This document shows, one piece after another, positions 1 to 7,480 of a stretch of 38,052 nucleotides of DNA. A model generated the notes under the pieces. It had not been told where the DNA came from and made no database searches. It worked only from the letters and a program-made list of their open reading frames with translations. A program made the position numbers and the translations under genes. Positions within the stretch are counted from its first letter, which is position 1; each line of letters begins with the position of its first letter. Source of the DNA: an uncultured Thalassolituus sp. (GTDB lineage: Bacteria; Pseudomonadota; Gammaproteobacteria; Pseudomonadales; Oceanobacteraceae); NCBI GenBank assembly GCA_913054055.1, contig CAJXIT010000001.1, forward strand, positions 1 to 38,052, written 5' to 3'.

Positions 1-1
1 C

Positions 2-244
2 ACTACCTTTGGCTGCGGTCACGGCTTTAAACTTAAAGACAAATTATCAGACTCTTTATTAAGCCTCTGTCAAAATCAAGAGCCAGAACAAGTTTTGCAG
101 GCCAAGTCTTTATTTCCACTTGCCAATGCTCTCTATCAACAAAATGACACACTATTACCCGAAAATGTTGAACTGGTGTACTTAAGAGAACAAAGTCACT
201 GGAAAACCATAAAAGAACAAAAATTACTAAAAAAGGAAAAATAA
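2..244 (+). CDS. tsaB: TsaB, C-terminal part (5' end outside window)
   Basis: This is the last 80 codons of a gene that begins before the window; the stop is at 242-244. TsaB is the non-catalytic partner of TsaD in making the universal t6A modification at position 37 of tRNAs that read ANN codons. The visible end has the family's usual close: a run about leaving an ageing pool of residues, then Pro-Glu-Asn-Val-Glu-Leu-Val-Tyr-Leu-Arg and a final His-Trp-Lys, matching the PVYLR...W-K tail of gammaproteobacterial TsaB. The uppP start lies only three bases after the stop, so the two are cotranscribed and probably translationally coupled. The assignment rests on this short C-terminal similarity alone; the N-terminal ASKHA domain cannot be checked here. 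Confidence 0.72.
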   Translation, partial: TTFGCGHGFKLKDKLSDSLLSLCQNQEPEQVLQAKSLFPLANALYQQNDTLLPENVELVYLREQSHWKTIKEQKLLKKEK

Positions 245-247
245 ACC

Positions 248-1060
248 ATGGAATGGTGGCAAGCTGTAATTTTAGCCATAGTGCAAGGACTCACTGAATT
301 TCTTCCCATATCAAGTAGTGCTCATTTAATACTCCCTTCTCAAGTTTTAGGTTGGCCTGATCAAGGGTTAGCATTTGATGTGGCAGTGCATGTAGGTACG
401 CTGTTAGCCGTAATTTGGTACTTTAAAACAGATATCCGCCAATTAATAAAAGGCTTCATTAATACTACTTTCTTGGGTAACCCCAGTGCAGATGGCAGAT
501 TAGCTTGGTATATCGGATTAGCGACCATACCAGCTGGTTTACTGGGCTTATTTTTAAATGGCAGCGTGGAAGAATATTTGCGCAATGCGGCAGTAATTGC
601 CACCACCACTGTTGTTTTTGGTTTACTACTATTATTTGCCGACAGCCGAAGCAACTTGAAAAAAACCCTGAGCGATATGCCGCTCTCTCAAGCGATTTTT
701 ATTGGTATGGCACAAGCCATTGCACTGATTCCCGGCACTAGTCGTTCTGGGATCACCATGACTGCCGCCATGTTAATGGGGTATGAGCGCAGTGCGGCCG
801 CAAGATTTAGCTTTCTGTTATCTATTCCGCTTATTTTATTAGCCGGTGGCTATAAGGCAGTAGAGCTTTCGGTTAGTACACTGCCCATCCCGTGGGGCAT
901 GATTCTGATGGGAATTATTGTTTCTTGCATCAGTGCCTACATCTGTATTTATTTCTTTTTAAAGCTCATCGAGCAACTGTCCATGATGCCTTTTGTTATT
1001 TATCGCTTAGCACTGGGTGGTTTTTTGTTTTTGGCTTTAGGATTCAACTGGATTAACTAA
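248..1060 (+). CDS. uppP: Undecaprenyl-diphosphatase UppP (BacA)
   Basis: Integral membrane phosphatase of 270 residues, the normal family length. It converts undecaprenyl diphosphate to the monophosphate and so recycles the lipid carrier for peptidoglycan and other surface polymers; overproduction gives bacitracin resistance in other species. Both family signatures are present: the Glu-rich motif QGLTEFLPISSSAH at residues 13-26, and PGTSRSG at about 161-167, which form the active site facing the periplasm. Several hydrophobic helices follow through to the C-terminus. A Shine-Dalgarno AAGGA lies about ten bases before the ATG, inside the end of tsaB. The rsmJ start codon follows directly on the stop (TAAATG). 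Confidence 0.97.
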   Translation: MEWWQAVILAIVQGLTEFLPISSSAHLILPSQVLGWPDQGLAFDVAVHVGTLLAVIWYFKTDIRQLIKGFINTTFLGNPSADGRLAWYIGLATIPAGLLGLFLNGSVEEYLRNAAVIATTTVVFGLLLLFADSRSNLKKTLSDMPLSQAIFIGMAQAIALIPGTSRSGITMTAAMLMGYERSAAARFSFLLSIPLILLAGGYKAVELSVSTLPIPWGMILMGIIVSCISAYICIYFFLKLIEQLSMMPFVIYRLALGGFLFLALGFNWIN

Positions 1061-1837
1061 ATGACACCTGTTTGCCTAGTTTGTAATGAATCAGAGTTAC
1101 TGCAACAAGCTAATGATATTGCCCATCAGCTGGATATACCGCAGTTAAAGCAGCCCCCTGCTGAAGCTGAATTAGTATTAGAGTTGAATATTGAAGGTCT
1201 AAAACTGTTACGCCCTCATGATAAATCGGTTGGGGCATTGCAAGTTGACTTTAATGATGGTGCACTTACCTGGCGACGCCAACACGGCGGCGGAACGGGG
1301 CAAGCCATTGCAAAAGCCATTGGCTTAAAACAAAAAAAAGGGCTTTCAGTTTTAGATGCCACCGCTGGCACCGGAACAGACTCATTTGTACTTGCAGCTC
1401 TTGGTTGCAGGGTGACCATGATTGAGCGCCACCCTATTGTGGCCGCATTGCTGCAAGATGCCCTGTCACGGGCTGAATTGAATCCAGAGGTACATGATAT
1501 TACCCAACACATGTCACTGCACCATGGCAGCAGCGTGGACTACATGACGTCTCTTTCTGAGAACAGTTTTGATGTGATTTTCTTAGACCCTATGTTTCCT
1601 CACACAGGTAAAAATGCACAAGTGAAGAAGTCCATGCAATATTTTCGAGACATGGTAGGCAAAGATGAAGACGCAGATGATTTATTAGCACCGGCATTAG
1701 CGGCAGCCACTTACCGAGTAGTGGTAAAACGGCCGAGAAAAAGTCCATTTTTAATGGGTAAAAAACCCACCTTAAGTCATGAAGGCAAAGCAAATCGCTT
1801 TGATATCTATGTGAATAAAGGCATGAAGGACGCCTAG
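1061..1837 (+). CDS. rsmJ: 16S rRNA (guanine-1516-N2) methyltransferase RsmJ
   Basis: A 258-residue class I SAM-dependent methyltransferase of the RsmJ (YhiQ) family, which methylates N2 of G1516 in 16S rRNA. The SAM-binding motif I, VLDATAGTGTDSF, is at about residues 97-109, and the catalytic DVIFLDPMFP motif, of the (D/N)PP(F/Y) kind, is at about 171-180. The Ile-Glu-Arg acidic loop after motif I also fits. The gene begins immediately after the uppP stop without any gap, so it depends on uppP translation. It ends five bases from the convergent mazG stop, with no hairpin terminator in that space. Confidence 0.93.
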   Translation: MTPVCLVCNESELLQQANDIAHQLDIPQLKQPPAEAELVLELNIEGLKLLRPHDKSVGALQVDFNDGALTWRRQHGGGTGQAIAKAIGLKQKKGLSVLDATAGTGTDSFVLAALGCRVTMIERHPIVAALLQDALSRAELNPEVHDITQHMSLHHGSSVDYMTSLSENSFDVIFLDPMFPHTGKNAQVKKSMQYFRDMVGKDEDADDLLAPALAAATYRVVVKRPRKSPFLMGKKPTLSHEGKANRFDIYVNKGMKDA

Positions 1838-1842
1838 TCCGA

Positions 1843-2688
1843 TTAGACCTCTGCTTTTTCTTTTCGCTTAGCTGCTTGCCAAAGGGCTTCCATTTCATCT
1901 AATGTCGCATCCTCCACGCTGCGCCCTTGTGCTTTTAAAGAGGCTTCGATGTGCGAAAAGCGGCGAATAAACTTCTGATTCGTTCCTCGTAATGCAATTT
2001 CACTTTTCACATTAATATGCCGCGATAGATTGGTCATCGCAAATAGTAAATCCCCCATTTCTTCTTGAATATGGGCTTGATTGCCTTGCTGAAGTGCCTC
2101 TCTCAACTCCGCTATTTCTTCTTCTATTTTATCCAAGACTTGTCCGGTTTCAGGCCAATCAAACCCAACGGTAGACGCACGTTTTTGTAACTTTTCCGCA
2201 CGTTGCAAAGCCGGTAATGCGGTTGGGATATCATCTAGTAAACCCGGCTCAGCATCGTCAACTGCTGTTTTTTCAGCTTTTTCATCCCGCTCTTGCTGTT
2301 TTATGCTTTCCCAGCGCCCTTTAATTTGTTCATCAGATAGCGCTTGTTCGTTAGCTTGAGATCGTAGCTCTCCCGATGGGAAAACATGAGGATGCCGACG
2401 CACTAATTTACTCACTAAGGTATGGACAATGTCGCCAAATTCAAAAAACTGCTGCTCTTTGCCAATTTGACTGTAAAAAATCACTTGGAATAATAAATCG
2501 CCTAATTCTTCTTTTAGATGATCATAATCTTGTTTTTCAATGGCATCGGCCACCTCATACGCTTCTTCTAACGTATGAGGCACAATTGAGTCAAAAGTTT
2601 GCTTTAAATCCCAAGGGCAACCGGTCTTTGGGTCACGTAATCGAGACATCAAATACAGCAGATCTTCTGTGGTATAGGGATTGGCCAT
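1843..2688 (-). CDS. mazG: Nucleoside triphosphate pyrophosphohydrolase MazG
   Basis: MazG hydrolyses all NTPs and dNTPs to monophosphate and pyrophosphate and is linked to ppGpp turnover and nutritional stress. The protein has the two tandem MazG domains of the long enterobacterial type: the first contains RLRDPKTGCPWD near the N-terminus and EELGDLLFQVIF, the second EEMGDLLFAMTNLSRHI near residue 220. These Glu-Glu-x-x-Asp helices bind the catalytic magnesium ions. I place the start at the ATG at 2688 (281 residues), because E. coli MazG begins at the same point. An in-frame TTG at 2727 would add 13 residues and lacks a clear ribosome site. The gene follows relA by 47 bases, the classical relA-mazG arrangement. 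Confidence 0.95.
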   Translation of the reverse strand: MANPYTTEDLLYLMSRLRDPKTGCPWDLKQTFDSIVPHTLEEAYEVADAIEKQDYDHLKEELGDLLFQVIFYSQIGKEQQFFEFGDIVHTLVSKLVRRHPHVFPSGELRSQANEQALSDEQIKGRWESIKQQERDEKAEKTAVDDAEPGLLDDIPTALPALQRAEKLQKRASTVGFDWPETGQVLDKIEEEIAELREALQQGNQAHIQEEMGDLLFAMTNLSRHINVKSEIALRGTNQKFIRRFSHIEASLKAQGRSVEDATLDEMEALWQAAKRKEKAEV

Positions 2689-2735
2689 TAAAGCGCTCTC
2701 ATTTTTTACAGCTAATTTATTTAACAATATTACAA

Positions 2736-4970
2736 TTATTGATTATGACGTCGAACATCCATCACATTAGGTAATTGCTGCAATTTATTCAGCATTTTTC
2801 CTAAATGATTCAGACTATCAATTTCAATAGTGACCAAAAAGTCTGCGGTACCATCTTCCTGCGATAAAGTGTTCATGGCGATAATGTTCACCCCTTCGTT
2901 GGCCAAGGCTAAGGTAATGTCTTTCAACAGACCTTTACGGTCGTATGCCTTGATGGCCAACTCAACTGGATACAATTTTTCAGGGGCTTTGCCCCAGCTT
3001 ACATCCGTAATACGCTTGGCTTGATTACGCTTTAAATTTAATAAGTTTCCACAGTCAGCTTGGTGAATACTGATCCCGCGGCCTTGAGTAATGTAACCGA
3101 CAATTGGGTCCCCAGGCACAGGGTGGCAGCAGGTTGCCAAAGATGTCATTAACTTCCCCACCCCATGAATATATACATCATCACCACTCACGGCCTTAAC
3201 TGGGTGAGTCGGTAACAGAGTTAACTGGTCATCCAACTGCTCTTCTGGCTCAAGCTGTTTATGGGCATGATTAAGCACTTGTGTGGTTCTAACTGTACCC
3301 GCTCCAACAGCAGCATATAAATCATCGATTGAATTTATATTTAGGTCTTTTGCGATTTGCTGAACATCAATATTAGTAAAACCAATGCGTCTTAGCTCTG
3401 GCTCCAGAATGCCTTTACCATCACTGATATTTTGATCTCTGTCTTGATTTTTAAACCAGTTAGCAATTTTGGCTTTCGAACGAGATGTGGTGATATAGCC
3501 GTTATCAAAATTCAGCCAATCACGACTGGGGCGGGCATCTCGGCTGGTTAAAATTTCAATTTTCTCACCCGTTTGCAATGCATGGGTTAAGGGGACAATG
3601 CGCCCATTTACTTTTGCTCCGCGACACCTGTGGCCAATTTCAGTGTGTACACGATAGGCAAAATCCACCGGGGTTGAATTAGGCTGTAGATCAACCACAT
3701 GGCCATCTGGTGTGAATACATAGATTCGGTCTGGGGTACTGTCTTCTCTTAATTGGCCAACAAATTCACTGACATCGCCCAATTCATCATGCCACTCAAG
3801 CACTTGTCGTAACCAAGATATTTTTTCTTCATAACCATTGTCTTTGCCGCTGACATCCGTGCCTTTATATAACCAATGAGCGCACACGCCCAGTTCAGCG
3901 TCATCATGCATTTCGTGAGTACGAATTTGCACTTCAAGCGCTTTGCCTTCAGGGCCTATGACAGCAGTGTGTAAAGATCGATATCCATTTTCTTTTGGAT
4001 TTGCCACATAGTCATCAAATTCCTGTGGGATATGCTTCCAGAAAGTATGAGTAATGCCTAGCGCGGCATAACAGTCTTTCACCTCTGGCACTAAGATGCG
4101 CACCGCACGTATGTCATATACTTCTGAGAATTCAATATTCTTGCGGCGCATTTTTCGCCAAATACTGTAGATGTGTTTGGCTCGCCCCTGAATATCACAT
4201 TCAATACCCGCACCTTCGATGGCTGTTTTTAAAGTCTCAACAACCTTGCCCACGTATTCTTGTCTGTCTAAACGTTTTTCATCCAGTAACGTGGCGATTT
4301 TTTTATAGGCTTCAGGTTCTAAATAGCGAAAGCTTAAATCTTCTAATTCCCATTTTATTTGTCCAATGCCTAAGCGATGTGCCAATGGCGCATAAATATC
4401 GAATACTTCACGAGCCACTTTTAAGCGCTGCTCAGGGGTCGCTTCTTTCACGGCCCGAATAATACTGGTTCTTTCAGCCAGCTTGATCAGTGCAACACGC
4501 ACGTCATCAATCATAGCCACCAGCATTTTACGCATGTGCTCAACTTGCGCTTCGCTTTGACCTAAAACTTTTTGTTTTGATGCGGTTTGTACTTGAGTAA
4601 TGGCTGCCATTTTTAGCACACCATCTATCAAATTTGATATTTCTTCTCCGAATTGACGCTCAACTTGAAATAAACTTAAGCGGCCTTCTCGTACCGGTCG
4701 GTAGATAATCGCAGCCACCAAACTGGCTTGATCCATGTGCAGTTCTGCCAATACCTGTGTCATTTCCATTGCAATCTGTAAACTAGAAATATTGGCATTC
4801 CACTGCTGATGATTAGCAATGGCTTCGGATTCAAATTTTTGTGCAAGATCACAGGCAGCACGAATTTGATCTTCGTCCTTTAGCTCAACCTGATCGGCTA
4901 AACTTTGAATCCAAGCGTCAATATCCACTCGCCCATCCTGGGATAAGTGATCGTCTCTTACTTTAACCAT
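2736..4970 (-). CDS. relA: GTP pyrophosphokinase RelA, (p)ppGpp synthetase I
   Basis: Ribosome-associated alarmone synthetase of 744 residues that makes (p)ppGpp from ATP and GTP/GDP when uncharged tRNA enters the ribosome. Order of domains: a degenerate HD region (the hydrolase HDxxED motif is replaced by Ala-Ala-Ile-Ile-Tyr-Arg-Pro-Val, so no hydrolase activity is expected); the synthetase domain with RAKHIYSIWRKM, EVYDIRAVRI and the GYRSLHT motif; a TGS domain beginning DRIYVFTPDG; a zinc-finger/CC domain with LATCCHPVPGD; and a C-terminal ACT domain from about residue 665. The degenerate HD marks it as RelA rather than SpoT. It starts five bases after the rlmD stop and is followed by mazG, as in Pseudomonas. 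Confidence 0.98.
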   Translation of the reverse strand: MVKVRDDHLSQDGRVDIDAWIQSLADQVELKDEDQIRAACDLAQKFESEAIANHQQWNANISSLQIAMEMTQVLAELHMDQASLVAAIIYRPVREGRLSLFQVERQFGEEISNLIDGVLKMAAITQVQTASKQKVLGQSEAQVEHMRKMLVAMIDDVRVALIKLAERTSIIRAVKEATPEQRLKVAREVFDIYAPLAHRLGIGQIKWELEDLSFRYLEPEAYKKIATLLDEKRLDRQEYVGKVVETLKTAIEGAGIECDIQGRAKHIYSIWRKMRRKNIEFSEVYDIRAVRILVPEVKDCYAALGITHTFWKHIPQEFDDYVANPKENGYRSLHTAVIGPEGKALEVQIRTHEMHDDAELGVCAHWLYKGTDVSGKDNGYEEKISWLRQVLEWHDELGDVSEFVGQLREDSTPDRIYVFTPDGHVVDLQPNSTPVDFAYRVHTEIGHRCRGAKVNGRIVPLTHALQTGEKIEILTSRDARPSRDWLNFDNGYITTSRSKAKIANWFKNQDRDQNISDGKGILEPELRRIGFTNIDVQQIAKDLNINSIDDLYAAVGAGTVRTTQVLNHAHKQLEPEEQLDDQLTLLPTHPVKAVSGDDVYIHGVGKLMTSLATCCHPVPGDPIVGYITQGRGISIHQADCGNLLNLKRNQAKRITDVSWGKAPEKLYPVELAIKAYDRKGLLKDITLALANEGVNIIAMNTLSQEDGTADFLVTIEIDSLNHLGKMLNKLQQLPNVMDVRRHNQ

Positions 4971-4975
4971 ACTGG

Positions 4976-6295
4976 TTAATCCTTAATAAATAACGCCATA
5001 GATTCCACATGTTTGGTTTGTGGGAACATATCCATTACGCACATTTTTTTTAACTTGAAGCCTGCATCTAGCAATGGCTGTGCATCACGTACTAATGAGC
5101 TTGGGTCGCATGCAATATATAAAATTCGACTGTTCTGTTTCACTAGCCAAGGCATTAAAACACTGGCTCCAGCTCTAGGTGGATCCAATAAAATGGCGTC
5201 CACTTTTGGCAGTTTAAATAGTAACTCTTCATCAGCTAGGTTCATGGCACTGGCTTCTATATTGCTGATGTTATTTGCAGCGGCATTTTCATCAATGCGA
5301 GCAGCCATGGCTTTTTCGCCTTCTACGGCATATACCTTGTTTACTTTTTTTGCCAAAGGCAACGTGAAGTTACCGATGCCGGCAAACAAATCTAAAACCT
5401 GGTCATCGCTTTTAAGGTCGAGCCAATTTAATGCTTGCTCAACCATACTTTGATTCACTTGTGCATTGCCTTGAATGAAGTCTTTAACATCAAAACTTAA
5501 CTCGCAGCCATCTACACCATAAGACAAAGGCTTGTTATTTTTGCTGTATAGTAAATCCAGTTGATGGTCACCTTGCACCCACACTTGAACTTGATGCTCT
5601 CTCCCCCAATCTTCTAAGCGCTGTTTATCCGACTGCTGCAATGTCTTCAGGTAGCGAATCACCACAGCCGCATCATGATCCCCAGAGATTAATTCAACCT
5701 GAGTGATGCGAGACTTAGCGTGTAAATCATCAATTAACCCATGCAAAGGCTGAATCAGTTTATTTAACTTAGGCTCCAGAACGGGGCAGTCTGTAATGGC
5801 GGTTAAGTGGCTATTGGCTTCTTCACGAAAGCCCAAAATAATTTCATCAGTTTTGTTGCGGTAACGCACCCCCAAACGGGCGCGACGACGGTAACCAAAC
5901 GGATCGCTTTCAATGCTGTCCATCCAAGGTACAGCTTTTAACTTCAACTGTCGTTTAAACTGCTGATCAAGGGTATTCTGCTTGTAGCCAATTTGCTTTC
6001 TGCTTTGCAGATGCTGTAACTGACAAGCGCCACAGCGTTCATAGTGGACACATTCAGGCTGTGTCCGCTCATCGCTGCTCTTTAGGATTTCAATCAGTTG
6101 ACCTTGATTAAAATGACGCTTTTGCTGGTCAATTTTAACTTTAATGGTCTCGGTAGGCAGTGCTCCCGGAACAAATAGCACCTTATCTTGGGAGCGGCTC
6201 ACCCCTTGCGCCTCATGGCTTAGATCATGAACATCAACTTCACATTCAATGGGAGCAGGTTTGTTGGCTTTTTTCTTGTGTCGAACAATGGCCAC
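4976..6295 (-). CDS. rlmD: 23S rRNA (uracil-1939-C5) methyltransferase RlmD
   Basis: RlmD (RumA) methylates C5 of U1939 in 23S rRNA using SAM and an iron-sulfur cluster. The N-terminal TRAM domain carries the redundant basic start and GALPTETIKVKI. The Fe-S ligands follow in CVHYERCGACQLQH, with a fourth Cys near DCPVLEP. The C-terminal half is the class I methyltransferase with LDLFAGIGNFTLPL, LLDPPRAGA and the nucleophilic Cys in ILYIACDPSSL. I choose the GTG at 6295 (439 residues): it has AAGGA eight bases upstream and places the TRAM domain as in E. coli. An open frame continues upstream to 6406 but encodes a stretch unlike the family. A 117-base gap separates it from cysM. Confidence 0.96.
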   Translation of the reverse strand: MAIVRHKKKANKPAPIECEVDVHDLSHEAQGVSRSQDKVLFVPGALPTETIKVKIDQQKRHFNQGQLIEILKSSDERTQPECVHYERCGACQLQHLQSRKQIGYKQNTLDQQFKRQLKLKAVPWMDSIESDPFGYRRRARLGVRYRNKTDEIILGFREEANSHLTAITDCPVLEPKLNKLIQPLHGLIDDLHAKSRITQVELISGDHDAAVVIRYLKTLQQSDKQRLEDWGREHQVQVWVQGDHQLDLLYSKNNKPLSYGVDGCELSFDVKDFIQGNAQVNQSMVEQALNWLDLKSDDQVLDLFAGIGNFTLPLAKKVNKVYAVEGEKAMAARIDENAAANNISNIEASAMNLADEELLFKLPKVDAILLDPPRAGASVLMPWLVKQNSRILYIACDPSSLVRDAQPLLDAGFKLKKMCVMDMFPQTKHVESMALFIKD

Positions 6296-6412
6296 AAGCG
6301 ATATCCTTAAATTAACTGAGCCTAATATGGGCTTAATTTTGTTAATTTCAAGTGATTTTTGCTCATGAATCTCACAATTAACACAAGACTCATAAGCCAT
6401 AAACACAGGTGT

Positions 6413-7303
6413 TTACTGACTAAACACACCTGAAGATAAATAGCGATCGCCGCGATCGCATATGATAGCCACAATAATGGCATTATCTAGGGTTTCATTA
6501 AGCTGGAGCGCACCTGCTACCGCCCCTCCAGAGCTAACTCCGCAGAAAATCCCCTCTTCTTTAGCCAGCGCCTTCATGGTTTGCTCGGCGATATCTTGCC
6601 CAATATCCAGCACAGTATCGACTCGGTTTTCATCAAAGATACCCGGAAGGTATGCTTTCGGCCAGCGGCGAATCCCCGGAATAGCAGCGCCTTCTTGAGG
6701 CTGTAAACCCACGATTTGTATATCTGAATTCTGCTCTTTTAAGTAACGACTGGTACCCATGATGGTGCCGGTGGTCCCCATAGAGCTCACAAAATGAGTA
6801 ATTGCCCCTTGGGTATCCTGCCAGATCTCTGGTCCGGTGGTTTCATAATGAGCAATGGGATTATCCCCATTCCCAAACTGATCCAAAACAATGCCATCGC
6901 CTCTGGCTTCCATTTGCTTGGCTAAGTCTCTAGCCCCTTCCATGCCTTCGTCTTTGGTCACGAGAATCAGCTCAGCACCATACGCTTCCATAGCCCAACG
7001 GCGTTCCATAGTGGCATTATCGGGCATGATCAAAATCATTTTATAGCCTTTAATGGCCGCTGCCATGGCTAACGCAATACCTGTATTACCACTGGTAGCT
7101 TCGATTAAAGTATCGCCCGGTTTAATGTCACCACGAGATTCTGCACGTTGAATCATGCTTAACGCAGGGCGATCTTTTACCGACCCTGCCGGGTTATTAC
7201 CTTCAAGCTTCAATAAAATGGTATTGCTAGTATGGGTCCCCAATCGCTGTAAGCGCACCAAGGGAGTACCGCCCACAAAATCGGCTATGGTAGGAAATTC
7301 CAT
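6413..7303 (-). CDS. cysM: Cysteine synthase B (O-acetylserine sulfhydrylase B)
   Basis: PLP enzyme of 296 residues that makes cysteine from O-acetylserine and sulfide, or S-sulfocysteine from thiosulfate. The PLP lysine is Lys43 in NPAGSVKDRP, the substrate loop TSGNTG is at 70-75, and the phosphate-binding SMGTTGT loop follows near 173. The short C-terminus and the GIRRWPKAYLP stretch are those of the CysM rather than the CysK group. The start is the ATG at 7303; a TTG two codons earlier is less likely. CysM heads the minus-strand run cysM-rlmD-relA-mazG and diverges from gacS across 177 bases. Confidence 0.96.
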   Translation of the reverse strand: MEFPTIADFVGGTPLVRLQRLGTHTSNTILLKLEGNNPAGSVKDRPALSMIQRAESRGDIKPGDTLIEATSGNTGIALAMAAAIKGYKMILIMPDNATMERRWAMEAYGAELILVTKDEGMEGARDLAKQMEARGDGIVLDQFGNGDNPIAHYETTGPEIWQDTQGAITHFVSSMGTTGTIMGTSRYLKEQNSDIQIVGLQPQEGAAIPGIRRWPKAYLPGIFDENRVDTVLDIGQDIAEQTMKALAKEEGIFCGVSSGGAVAGALQLNETLDNAIIVAIICDRGDRYLSSGVFSQ

Positions 7304-7480
7304 GTTCAATTCACTTAGTTATAACTATTTTGGCAAATAATACGCTGAAACTTATCACTTTAGTAATATCAAAAGGCAATTTGCTTATAGCCATATTGTT
7401 CATATTGTGGGCTTTTCGCACCACAAGGGGCTGTATTGCTGTTAATATATGCTTTTTAAAATGAAGAGTTTCACAGGCAG

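Noticed and set aside
6296..6406. Longer rlmD start upstream of 6295
   Set aside because: The added 37 residues do not resemble RlmD, while GTG at 6295 has a good AAGGA and family-like N-terminus.
7405..7426. TTGTGG-N10-CCACAA between cysM and gacS
   Set aside because: Only six-base arms and no match to an operator I recognise; noted but not strong enough to call a regulatory site.
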